Below, one piece after another: positions 7,825-15,948 of a stretch of DNA of 64,000 nucleotides; the stretch's first letter is position 1; each line of letters begins with the position of its first letter. The position numbers and the translations under genes were made by a program. The notes beneath the pieces are model-generated. The model had not been told where the DNA came from. It did not search any database and saw only the letters and a list, made by a program, of their open reading frames with translations. Source of the stretch: Arthrobacter crystallopoietes. GTDB taxonomy: Bacteria; Actinomycetota; Actinomycetes; Actinomycetales; Micrococcaceae. The stretch is from the NCBI RefSeq assembly GCF_002849715.1, contig NZ_CP018863.1, positions 868,001 to 932,000 on the forward strand, written 5' to 3'.

Positions 7825-9030
7825 TTGAACGTAAACGGCACGGCCCGCATGCTCTTCACCGCCGAAGAGTATGCGGCACGCCTCGCAGCAGTCCGGCTGC
7901 GCATGGCTGAGCAGGGCCTGAGCGCCCTGCTCGTGACTGACCCGGCGAACATCTACTACCTGACGGGCTACAACGCCTGGTCCTTCTACACCCCGCAGTT
8001 GGTCTTCGTGCCGGCCGAGGGCGACATGATCCTCTTCAGCCGGCAGATGGACGCCAGCGGAGCCTTCCGCACCTCATGGCTACCGCCCGAGTGCATCGTC
8101 GGCTACCCGGAGAGCTACGTGCACCGCCCGCACATCCACCCCTTCGATTGGGTAGCCTTCGCCTTGCGCGAGCGCCACCTGATTGCCCCGGCGGCCAAGG
8201 GCTGCGTAGGTCTCGAGATGGACTCGCATTTCTTCGCGCCCAAGGCCTACCGCGCGCTGGTCAACGCCATTCCCGAATGGACGCTGGTGGACTCCTTTGA
8301 GCTGGTCAACTGGGTGCGGTCGATCAAGTCTCCCGCGGAAATCCAGCTGATGCACAAGGCCGCCGTGATCACCAACAACGCCATGGCCGCCGCCGAACAG
8401 GCTATCCGGCCCGGCGCCCGCAAGTGCGATATCGCCGCGGCCATCACCGAGGCGCAGATCCGCGGCACCGAGGAATTCGGCGGCGACTACACGGCGATCG
8501 TGCCGCTGTTGCCCACCGGCGAGTCAGCCGACACCCCGCACCTGACCTGGAGCGAGGACCGGCTGAAGGACGATGAGCCCGTCGTCGTCGAACTTGCCGG
8601 GGCCTATCAGCGCTATCACGTGCCACTGAACCGCACCTTCTCGCTGGGCGAGCCCTCCGCGGAGCTCAGCCGCCTCGCCGATGCCACCGGCGAGGGCCTG
8701 AACGCCATGCTCGACGTCATCCGCGCCGACGTTCCCGTGCGCGAGGTCGCGGCCGTCTGGAACCGCACCATCTTCGAGTATGGCTATGAGAAGGACTCGC
8801 GGCTGGGCTACTCGATCGGCGTCGGCTTCCCGCCGGACTGGGGAGAGCGGACCATCAGCATCCGCAGCGAAGAAGAATCCGTCCTCGCCGAAAACATGAC
8901 CTTCCACCTGATCTGCGGCATGTGGATGGACAACTATGGCTACGGCCTCTCCGAATCCATCCGCGTGACCGCTACCGGGGTGGAGACGTTCACCACCTAC
9001 AAGCGCGGCCTGCTTCCCATCAACAGCTAG
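7825..9030 (+). CDS. doeA: Ectoine hydrolase, DoeA/EutD type (M24 peptidase fold)
   Basis: 401 aa. Opens the ectoine ring to acetyl-diaminobutyrate in the cytoplasm. The N-terminal creatinase-like domain covers about residues 10-160 and the pita-bread catalytic domain 170-395. Family-diagnostic stretches as I recall them from EutD include EFGGDYTAIVPLLPTG, PHLTW, RYHVPLNRT and GFPPDWGERTISIR. The M24 metal ligands are gone: the first Asp is E256 and the second is replaced in HVPLNRT, matching the metal-independent mechanism reported for EutD, where a glutamate near position 255 forms a covalent intermediate. The start chosen is TTG 7825 with AAGGAG six bases upstream; the earlier in-frame start at 7759 lies inside the promoter. 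First gene of a four-gene operon. Confidence 0.85.
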   Translation: MNVNGTARMLFTAEEYAARLAAVRLRMAEQGLSALLVTDPANIYYLTGYNAWSFYTPQLVFVPAEGDMILFSRQMDASGAFRTSWLPPECIVGYPESYVHRPHIHPFDWVAFALRERHLIAPAAKGCVGLEMDSHFFAPKAYRALVNAIPEWTLVDSFELVNWVRSIKSPAEIQLMHKAAVITNNAMAAAEQAIRPGARKCDIAAAITEAQIRGTEEFGGDYTAIVPLLPTGESADTPHLTWSEDRLKDDEPVVVELAGAYQRYHVPLNRTFSLGEPSAELSRLADATGEGLNAMLDVIRADVPVREVAAVWNRTIFEYGYEKDSRLGYSIGVGFPPDWGERTISIRSEEESVLAENMTFHLICGMWMDNYGYGLSESIRVTATGVETFTTYKRGLLPINS

Positions 9031-9041
9031 GAAACTTTCTT

Positions 9042-10286
9042 ATGTCATTCCGGGATCTCCCCCTCGCCGAACGGGCCGGCCACCTCGTCGGATCGGTCAT
9101 CGACTCCAGCACCTCGCTGCTGGCCAAGCAGACACACGACATCGTGCGGTTCGCCATGGGCGCGCCCGCGGAAGAAGCCGTACCGGTGGAGCTGTTCAAC
9201 AGTGTTCCCGCCGCTGTCTACGATGCGTCCTCCTACACCTACGGCGCGACCGAGGGCGAACCGCACCTGCTCGATGCGCTGACCGATTATCTAGCAACGA
9301 CGGCGGACCCCACCGCCCGCGAGCGCATCACCATTACCTCGGGCGGGATGCAAGGCCTGGACCTGGCCTGCAAGATCTTCGTGGACCCGGGCGACCTGGT
9401 GGTGGTGGAAAGCCCCACCTACACCAACGGTTCAGCCACGGCCATGAGCTACGGCGCCGACCTGCTGGAAGTACCGGTCGACGACGATGGCATGATCATC
9501 GACGAGCTGGAAGCCCTGGTGGCCGCCTCGGGACGCACCCCGAAGGCCATCTACACCATTCCGAACTTCCAGAACCCCTCCGGCACCACGCTCTCGCTGC
9601 CCCGCCGCAAGCGGCTGCTGGAGCTCGCCCACAGCTGGAACTCGGTCATCATCGACGACGACCCGTACGGACTGCTGCGCTTCGAGGGCGAAGACCTGCC
9701 CACGTTCAACCAGCTCAGCCCCAACGACCCGCTGATCTTCTCGGTGCGCACTTTCTCGAAGATCCTGGCTCCCGGCCTGCGCGTGGGCTGGGTGGAAACG
9801 GATCCCGAGCTCCAGCGCCTGGTGATCAACGCCAAGCAGGCCATGGACACCTGCACCAACGTTCCGGCCCAGCACCTGGTGGCCGAATTCATCCTGCGCG
9901 GCGGCCTGGACGAGCACCTGAACTGGCTGCGCCGCGAGTACCACAGCCGCAAGGAGGCCATGCTCGCCAGCATCGACCGCCATCTGGGCGACCGGGTGCG
10001 TACTACCAATCCCGACGGCGGCTTCTTCCTCTGGGTCACGCTGCAGGGCGAGGACGCGAAGATCAATTCGCAGCGCCTCTTCGACATCGCACTGGCGGAA
10101 GGCGTGGCCTTCATTCCAGGACCGGCCCTGTCCCCCACCGGACGGTTCACGGACGCTTTCAGGCTTTGCTTCGCTTCCTGCACGCCGGAGCGGATCGAGG
10201 TTGGCATCGAACGCCTCACCAGCGCTTTGGACAAGGCGAGGTCAGAGATGCCCCTCGGTACGGCTGCCTCCTCAGGAGCGCGGTAG
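9042..10286 (+). CDS. PLP-dependent class I/II aminotransferase, LysN-like
   Basis: 414 aa from ATG 9042, 11 nt after doeA; an upstream extension to 8922 would overlap doeA and is rejected. Fold-type I aminotransferase of the 2-aminoadipate (LysN) / MocR catalytic-domain group. The PLP lysine is K240 in FSKILAPGLRVGW; the aspartate-tyrosine pair is in IIDDDPYGLLRFEG, and NFQNPSGTTLS contacts the cofactor. It lacks the N-terminal winged helix of MocR/EnuR regulators, so it is an enzyme and not a regulator. Its position between doeA and the M20 gene suggests it acts on diaminobutyrate, acetyl-diaminobutyrate or aspartate. The exact substrate is unknown. Confidence 0.85.
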   Translation: MSFRDLPLAERAGHLVGSVIDSSTSLLAKQTHDIVRFAMGAPAEEAVPVELFNSVPAAVYDASSYTYGATEGEPHLLDALTDYLATTADPTARERITITSGGMQGLDLACKIFVDPGDLVVVESPTYTNGSATAMSYGADLLEVPVDDDGMIIDELEALVAASGRTPKAIYTIPNFQNPSGTTLSLPRRKRLLELAHSWNSVIIDDDPYGLLRFEGEDLPTFNQLSPNDPLIFSVRTFSKILAPGLRVGWVETDPELQRLVINAKQAMDTCTNVPAQHLVAEFILRGGLDEHLNWLRREYHSRKEAMLASIDRHLGDRVRTTNPDGGFFLWVTLQGEDAKINSQRLFDIALAEGVAFIPGPALSPTGRFTDAFRLCFASCTPERIEVGIERLTSALDKARSEMPLGTAASSGAR

Positions 10287-11576
10287 ATGGCGGCCGCTCT
10301 CGGCGTCAACGCGGACGCCCAGGCGCCCACCCGGGACGAACAGGAAGTCCTCGACCATATCCGGCTGGATGAGATCATCGCCCTGACGGAAAGGCTGGTG
10401 AACGCCGGCGGCGAGAACCCCGGCGGCACCGAACTCGCCACGGCGGCCGTGCTCGAAGCCGAGGCCACGCGCCTAGGCTTCGAGGTGGACATCCAGCCCG
10501 TGGCTCCGGACCGCCCGAATATTCTCTTGACGCTTCTCCCACCGGACAGCAAATCGGCGCTCGGACCGGGCCTGATGTTCCTGGGCCATTCCGATGTCGT
10601 CCCGGCCGGGCCAGGTTGGTCCCGGCCGCCCTTCGAAGCCGTAGTAGCAGACGGCCGCTTGTACGGCCGCGGCTCCACGGATATGAAGGGGGGACTGGCA
10701 GCAGTTGTCGGTGCGATGGACGCATTGAAGCGCTCCGGCGTCGTACTTTCCGGCCCTGTCACCCTGGTCTGCACCGTGGACGAAGAGGATCTCGGCCTGG
10801 GCATCCGTGCCCTGACGTCGGGTGGGCTGCCGCACAGCTACCTCGGATGCGTGGTGGCCGAGCCGACCGACATGGAAACCGTCATCGCCTGCCGCGGCGA
10901 CAGCTACATCGAACTCGAGATCACAGGCAAGCCCGCGCATTCCGGCCGTCCCGCGGATGGGCGGAACGCGATCAGCGCCGCCGCAAGGATCTGCGAGCTG
11001 ATCCGGGCGGACCACGACGCGCTGCAGCAGGATCAGGATCCGCTTCTGGGCAGCGGCACCTGGAATGTTGGGCGCATCGAAGGCGGGGAAGGCACCTCGA
11101 TGGTGGCGCCGTCCTGCCACATGTCCGTGGACCGCAGGCTCATGCCCGACGATGATCCCGAGGACATTCTGGCCAGCTTGCTGCGCAGCATCGGTGAAGC
11201 AGGTATTGATACGGACGGCATCAGCGTAGACGCCGAACTGACTATGCAAATGCCCGGCTTCCGAACTCCGGAGCACCATCCGTTGGTCTCCGCGGCGGTG
11301 AACAGTGTGCTGGCCGCCGGCGGCGAAACCCGCATCAGCGGCTGGACTGCGGCCTGCGACGGCGGCTTCATCGTCAGGGACTACGGCATTCCCGCAATCG
11401 TGCTGGGGCCGGGCGGGTTGAACGACCAGGCCCACCAGATTGATGAGTCCGTAGGGCTGGCCGAACTTACCACAGCCGCACGTACTTTCGCATTGTTGTG
11501 CCTGCGCTTCTTGAGGCATACGGTCAACGACATGCCGGATTCGAAAAATTCGCTCCTAGAAGGAGAACGCCCGTGA
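10287..11576 (+). CDS. M20-family amidohydrolase (ArgE/DapE type), candidate ADABA deacetylase
   Basis: 429 aa. Two-metal hydrolase of the ArgE/DapE/ACY1 group. Ligands and catalytic residues: H101 in FLGHSDVVP, bridging D132 in GRGSTDMKGG, E166-E167 in VDEEDLG, a glutamate in VAEPTD, and a C-terminal His in NDQAHQID. The dimerisation domain carries GKPAHSGRPADGRNA. The ATG follows directly on the stop of the aminotransferase gene, with GGAG nine bases before it. ArgE removes acetyl from an ornithine, so removal of acetyl from N-acetyl-2,4-diaminobutyrate is chemically close. No AstE/AspA-type DoeB is present nearby, so this enzyme is the likely functional replacement (inference). Confidence 0.87.
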   Translation: MAAALGVNADAQAPTRDEQEVLDHIRLDEIIALTERLVNAGGENPGGTELATAAVLEAEATRLGFEVDIQPVAPDRPNILLTLLPPDSKSALGPGLMFLGHSDVVPAGPGWSRPPFEAVVADGRLYGRGSTDMKGGLAAVVGAMDALKRSGVVLSGPVTLVCTVDEEDLGLGIRALTSGGLPHSYLGCVVAEPTDMETVIACRGDSYIELEITGKPAHSGRPADGRNAISAAARICELIRADHDALQQDQDPLLGSGTWNVGRIEGGEGTSMVAPSCHMSVDRRLMPDDDPEDILASLLRSIGEAGIDTDGISVDAELTMQMPGFRTPEHHPLVSAAVNSVLAAGGETRISGWTAACDGGFIVRDYGIPAIVLGPGGLNDQAHQIDESVGLAELTTAARTFALLCLRFLRHTVNDMPDSKNSLLEGERP

Positions 11577-13027
11577 CCCGTTCTGAGCCAATACGAAATG
11601 ATTATCCGGAGCAGCAACTCGCGCCCGGATCCGAGCCAACGACGCCGGAAGCCAAGAAAACGCTCCACCGTGCCATCCTCGGTTCCGCCCTCGGTAACGC
11701 CGTGGAATGGTTCGATTACGGGGTTTACGGCTACCTCACCATTTACATGGCAGTGAACTTCTTCGGTTCCGAAGCCGGCGACGGCGGCCTGGGCGTCACA
11801 CTGACGCTGGCCACCCTGGCGCTGTCCTTCCTGGTCCGGCCGCTCGGCGGTATCATCCTTGGGCCGCTGGGCGACAAGGTGGGCCGGCAGAAGGTCATGG
11901 TCCTGACCGTGCTGATGATGACGCTGGCCACCGGAGCAATCGGCCTGCTGCCTACCTTGAGCACGGTGGGCGTTCTCGCCCCGATCCTGCTGCTCATCTG
12001 CCGCCTGGTGCAAGGCTTTTCCGCCGGCGGCGAGTATGGCGGCGCTGCCGTCTACATGGCCGAATCCGCGCCGGACCGCCGCCGCGGCTTCCTGGGTTCC
12101 TTCCTGGAGTTCGGCACCACCGTGGGCTTCATGCTTGCTGCCGTTGTCTGCACCACGCTGATTACACTGGTGGGCGACCAAGGCATGGAGGACGGCTGGT
12201 GGCGCCTGCCGTTCCTGCTCACCATCCCGCTCGGCCTGACGGCCCTGTGGATCCGGACCCGGCTGGGCGAGGCGCCTGTGTTCTCCGAGGCTTCCGAGCA
12301 CGCCGAGACCACGCGCTCCCCGCTGCGGCACGTGCTGGTCAACAACTGGCGGCAGATCCTGGTGCTGGCCGGTTTCGTTGTCCTGCTGAACGTGGCGTTC
12401 TACCTGATCCTCGGCTACATGCCCACGTACCTCAGCGGCCAGCTCGGACACAGCACGGCGCAAGGCAACTGGATGCTTGTGGCGATCATGGCGCTGATGC
12501 TCGTGGCGATCCCGCCCATGGGCGCGTTGTCCGACCGCATCGGCCGCAAGCCGCTGCTGCTCGTGGCAGCCGGTGGCTACATGCTGCTGTCCGTCCCGTC
12601 GATCATGCTGCTGGGCACACCCAGCCTGCTGCTGCAGTTCCTCGGCCTGGCGGTGCTTGGCATCCTGTTGGTGATTCTGGTTTCGTCTGTCTCCTCGACA
12701 CTGCCGGCGCTGTTTCCGACCTATGTCCGCTACAGCGGCTTCGCCATCGGCTACAACTTCTCCACCGCGTTCTTCGCCGGACCGTCGCAGACCGTGGCCA
12801 ACCAGTTGATCGAGACAACCGGCAACCAGTTGGTTCCGGGCTGGTACATGGCGATCGCAGGACTCATCGGCCTCATCAGCATCCTGTGCATGCGCGAAAC
12901 TTCGCAGGCCACTTTGCGCGGCGAGACGCTTCCTGGGGTACCGGAGTCCGTAGGCGCGCCGAAGCCTATTTATGTTGAGCAGAACCGCGAGGATGCCGAG
13001 GCCCGCCGGGCGAGCTACCAAGCCTAG
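11573..13027 (+). CDS. MFS transporter, metabolite:H+ symporter (ProP-like)
   Basis: 484 aa, about 12 membrane segments. The metabolite:H+ symporter subfamily is marked by GNAVEWFDYGVYGYL in TM1, LVRPLGGIILGPLGDKVGRQ after TM2 and RLVQGFSAGGEYGGAAVYMAE in TM4. ProP, a proton symporter of proline, betaine and ectoine, is a family member. The start is GTG 11573, which overlaps the M20 stop (GTGA) and has AGGAG seven bases upstream; a longer frame from 11498 is rejected. As last gene of the doeA operon it probably imports ectoine or hydroxyectoine. Confidence 0.9.
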   Translation: MTRSEPIRNDYPEQQLAPGSEPTTPEAKKTLHRAILGSALGNAVEWFDYGVYGYLTIYMAVNFFGSEAGDGGLGVTLTLATLALSFLVRPLGGIILGPLGDKVGRQKVMVLTVLMMTLATGAIGLLPTLSTVGVLAPILLLICRLVQGFSAGGEYGGAAVYMAESAPDRRRGFLGSFLEFGTTVGFMLAAVVCTTLITLVGDQGMEDGWWRLPFLLTIPLGLTALWIRTRLGEAPVFSEASEHAETTRSPLRHVLVNNWRQILVLAGFVVLLNVAFYLILGYMPTYLSGQLGHSTAQGNWMLVAIMALMLVAIPPMGALSDRIGRKPLLLVAAGGYMLLSVPSIMLLGTPSLLLQFLGLAVLGILLVILVSSVSSTLPALFPTYVRYSGFAIGYNFSTAFFAGPSQTVANQLIETTGNQLVPGWYMAIAGLIGLISILCMRETSQATLRGETLPGVPESVGAPKPIYVEQNREDAEARRASYQA

Positions 13028-13053
13028 GCGAGTATTCGTTGCGTCCTTGACCT

Positions 13054-13088
13054 CAAAGCGGGGCTCCGGGTTCCGGAGTCCCGCTTTG
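13054..13088. terminator. Hairpin terminator after the doeA operon
   Basis: A 16-bp stem with one G-T pair (13054-13069 with 13073-13088) and a 3-nt loop, between the convergent transporter and HNH genes. Confidence 0.75.
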
Positions 13089-13129
13089 CGTTTGCCGCTG
13101 CTGACCCGAAACACCTCAACGAGAGTGGC

Positions 13130-14803
13130 TCAGGCTGCGCGGTAGTAGAGGAAGTCGATGCGGCCGAGCGCCTGCTCGAAGATTGACACCGGCTCCGGCA
13201 GCTCGCCAGGCTGCTCCTTTGCCGGTGGTGTGCCGGGCAGCGGCGGTGCGGTCGATAGGTAGGTGTGCCCTGTCGGCGTGGTCGTTTCGACGGTGTGCCG
13301 TGGCCCGGGGACGTTTTGGGCGTGCCAGCCCCCTGATTCCTTCGCGAGATTACAGGCCTCACATAGGCCTTGACCATTGATCTCGCTGGTCTCCCCGTTG
13401 TTGCGCCAGGGCACGACGTGGTCGTGGTGGCGGATCGGCGCATCGCACCACGGTGTGCGGCAGAGCTGGTCCCTGGCCTGGATCACCCGCTGCATGCCGG
13501 CCGGCATCAACCGCGCCCGCGAATCCATCCCGAGCAACTGCCCGGTACCCGGCGCCGTGTATAGCCGTCGCACCCACACTTCCACCTCAGCGTCATCGCC
13601 GGAGGCTCTTCGCTTCGGACCGGGAGGCCCGGTCGCCGTGCCGGCTTCTCCTGTAATGCCGGCGTCGCTGTCGCCGGTATCTCCGTTCCCGGCAGCAGTA
13701 TCGATGACCGGTTCCGGTTCGCCAGTTCCTGGCGGACCGGATGCCGTAGCGCCGTCCCCGGTGCCGGGATAGGCTGTGCCAGCACCGCCGTCGTCCTTGG
13801 CAGCACCATTTACCGGGTTGCCGGCGTCGATGGTGTCCGTGCCGGCGCTGCCGTTCACGTTGTCGGTGTCGGTGTCTTCGGTGCGGATCAGGTTCCGGGC
13901 CCACTGGGCGGGGACGATGCCGTACCCGGCCAGGTGCGCCGGTTCGGAATCGCCCTGGAACAGGGTGCGGTCGGTCATGACCAGCTGGACCTCGATCTTT
14001 GCCGGGTTCTCGGCCGGCTGGCCGGTGACGCGTTCGACGAAGATGTCGGCCATCAGCTGCCCCCGGGAGCGTTCATCGCCCTGCGCCTTCAACCGGTCGG
14101 CTTCCCTGGTCAGGGCCGCGAGCACGGCCACACCCTGTGTCACCGGCACCAGGCAGCTCACCTGGACCATGGTATCCGGCGCCGGACGACAGGACACATG
14201 GCGTTCGGTTTCGGCTTTCGCGGCCCGCCGGACCACCGACAACGGATCCAGCCGCAACGCGGCCTGCTTCGCCATCGCCCCGATCTGTTTGTCCCCGCAC
14301 CCTTGCAGCGTCTTCGGATCAGCACACAACTCCCGGTCAACCTTGGCGCGGTCTTCCACGCTCAGGCACGCGGTCTCGCGGACCAGGATGGTCGCCCGCC
14401 ACTCGTTCAGCCGGCCCTCCGCCAACGCCCTATAGCTGTGAGGCATCTCCCGGATCAGCGTGGTCGCCATCCCCAGGTGCTTACCGCCCCGGTTCGGCGA
14501 ATCCTTCCTGGCCAGCCCGATCTCCTTCGCCAGGCCGCGGCCCCGCCGCTCCACCGGGACCCCGGCCGCCGCCCGGGCCTCCCGCCGGGAGGCCACAAAC
14601 GCCTCGGTCTCGCGGGCCTGCCCCGCAGCCGAGGCGGCCTTGAGCTCTTCCAGGGCGGCGATCCGGTCGATCCGTACGCCTTCGGAGACGTCGGGGTCCA
14701 TGTTCGCCAGCTCCAGGATCATTGAGCGGACCAGGGCGGCACCCGGATCACCGGGAACCGGCTTCACCGGATCCATCTCTGCTGGAACGATTGACTCGAA
14801 CAT
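13130..14803 (-). CDS. DUF222 / HNH endonuclease domain protein
   Basis: 557 aa from ATG 14803; a TTG 36 bases further up is less likely. The DUF222 domain fills roughly the first 300 residues. A low-complexity Gly/Asp/Thr-rich linker follows (about residues 320-410). The HNH nuclease is near the C-terminus: CRTPWCDAPIRHHDHVVPW, then CEACNLAKE, giving the zinc-binding cysteines and the H-H-N catalytic core. Such proteins are abundant, variable-copy and often repeat-associated in actinobacteria (REP13E12-like), with unknown biological role. It separates the ectoine transporter from the GntR regulator and is oriented against the operon, so it looks like an insertion into the island. Confidence 0.85.
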   Translation of the reverse strand: MFESIVPAEMDPVKPVPGDPGAALVRSMILELANMDPDVSEGVRIDRIAALEELKAASAAGQARETEAFVASRREARAAAGVPVERRGRGLAKEIGLARKDSPNRGGKHLGMATTLIREMPHSYRALAEGRLNEWRATILVRETACLSVEDRAKVDRELCADPKTLQGCGDKQIGAMAKQAALRLDPLSVVRRAAKAETERHVSCRPAPDTMVQVSCLVPVTQGVAVLAALTREADRLKAQGDERSRGQLMADIFVERVTGQPAENPAKIEVQLVMTDRTLFQGDSEPAHLAGYGIVPAQWARNLIRTEDTDTDNVNGSAGTDTIDAGNPVNGAAKDDGGAGTAYPGTGDGATASGPPGTGEPEPVIDTAAGNGDTGDSDAGITGEAGTATGPPGPKRRASGDDAEVEVWVRRLYTAPGTGQLLGMDSRARLMPAGMQRVIQARDQLCRTPWCDAPIRHHDHVVPWRNNGETSEINGQGLCEACNLAKESGGWHAQNVPGPRHTVETTTPTGHTYLSTAPPLPGTPPAKEQPGELPEPVSIFEQALGRIDFLYYRAA

Positions 14804-14911
14804 ACTTTCGATTCTATCGTGGAGTGATGGAGGACACAACGATTGGAGGCCGGCTGTTGATATCCCTCAGCGCCAGAAGCAGCACGTCTCAGAACCTGGC
14901 CAGGCGAGCAC

Positions 14912-14944
14912 TTAAAGTGGCGCCCCGAAACGAGCGGTTAAAGT
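14912..14944. repeat. TTAAAGT direct repeats in a short AT-richer patch
   Basis: TTAAAGT occurs at 14912-14918 and 14938-14944 within non-coding DNA between the HNH gene and the GntR gene. GGCGCCCCGAAACGAGCGG separates the two copies. The pattern resembles repeated transposase-binding sites at an insertion-sequence end, but no transposase is next to it. It may be a decayed mobile-element end. Confidence 0.25.
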
Positions 14945-14994
14945 CGCGGCGAGAAAGCGCGAGAGTCGCGAACAGACCGCCGTAGTGACGCCAA

Positions 14995-15723
14995 TTAGCC
15001 TGCCACAGCAGCCGTGGAGGCCCCTTCATCAGAGGCGGCCTCTTCGGCAAGCACCATGCTGCGTGAGATTTTCTCCACGGCGTCATCCATGTGCTCGGCC
15101 AGGAGCTTGTGGAACACCGGCACATCCGCGGCTCCGATAGCGGCCGCAATCGCAACATGCTCGGCCAGCCGGGCCTCAGGGGTGTACCCGGTGTCTTCCA
15201 GTGCCGCCATGCACATGCGCGTCTCGGTGATGAGGGTGTTGTGCATCCGCGACAGCCTGATGCTGTGCGCCATCGCCACCAGCAGTTCATGGAACTCGAT
15301 GTCCAGGTCGCTCAGGACCGCGCCCCGCTCCCCTGCGGCAACCGCCTCGGCCATCCGGTCGGTCACTTCGTGCAGGGCCGCAGAGACCTCTTTGTGCCGA
15401 CCCTCCAGTTCAATGATTTTCAGTCCGGCCGCGCGTTCGACGGCGGTGCGCGCCAAATACATATCGACGATATCCGAAGGGCCCAGTTCGGTGACGAAAA
15501 TACCGCGGTTGCGGATGCTGACCAGCAGGCCTTCCTGCGTGAGCCGCTGCATCGCTTCACGGAGGGGACCCCGACTGACCCCCAGGTCGCGGGCCAACTC
15601 CGCCTCCCCCAACTGCTGGCCCGGCTCGAGCTCCCCGTGGCCGATGGCGTACCTAAGCTTCCGGGCGATAATCGCCGGCGTCGACTCCTGGATCAGGGGC
15701 TCGATAAATCTGCTCTTTGCCAT
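14995..15723 (-). CDS. GntR-family (FadR/FCD) transcriptional regulator
   Basis: 242 aa. Winged helix-turn-helix at about residues 15-75 (GQQLGEAELARDLGVSRGPLREAMQRL, then GLLVSIRNRGIFVTEL) and an FCD ligand domain at about 85-215. Metal- or ligand-binding residues typical of FCD are seen in DIEFHELLV and in a downstream HVAI. ATG 15723 has AAGGA five bases upstream. Ectoine clusters of proteobacteria usually use the MocR-type EnuR, so an FCD regulator here would be a different solution. It likely represses the two catabolic operons and itself through the ATTG-N4-CAAT sites; the inducer is unknown. Confidence 0.88.
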   Translation of the reverse strand: MAKSRFIEPLIQESTPAIIARKLRYAIGHGELEPGQQLGEAELARDLGVSRGPLREAMQRLTQEGLLVSIRNRGIFVTELGPSDIVDMYLARTAVERAAGLKIIELEGRHKEVSAALHEVTDRMAEAVAAGERGAVLSDLDIEFHELLVAMAHSIRLSRMHNTLITETRMCMAALEDTGYTPEARLAEHVAIAAAIGAADVPVFHKLLAEHMDDAVEKISRSMVLAEEAASDEGASTAAVAG

Positions 15724-15783
15724 GGCTTCCTTGCTTTCGGCAGTGGATCCTTGGCAGGCGGCGCACGAGCCACCGCCTGTCTC

Positions 15784-15795
15784 ATTGCAGACAAT
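15784..15795. promoter_or_regulatory. Predicted GntR/FadR-type operator, site 3
   Basis: ATTGCAGACAAT, 61 bases before the GntR start codon. It keeps the ATTG-N4-CAAT frame of the sites at 1692 and 7765 and suggests autoregulation. Confidence 0.52.
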
Positions 15796-15948
15796 CTTAC
15801 AACTTAGCAGCAGAAGCGACTACAGTTCGGTGGCCATCACTTTAACAGAAGGTGAAGACGCCTTAAAACCAACAGGGCGGCGGTACAGTACCGCCGCCCC
15901 ATTGGACGATCACGATGATCCGCTGGCACCCCAGCGAGAAAGAACCGG

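Noticed and set aside
9042-10286. MocR/EnuR-type regulator
   Set aside because: The N-terminal winged helix is missing, so it is an aminotransferase only.
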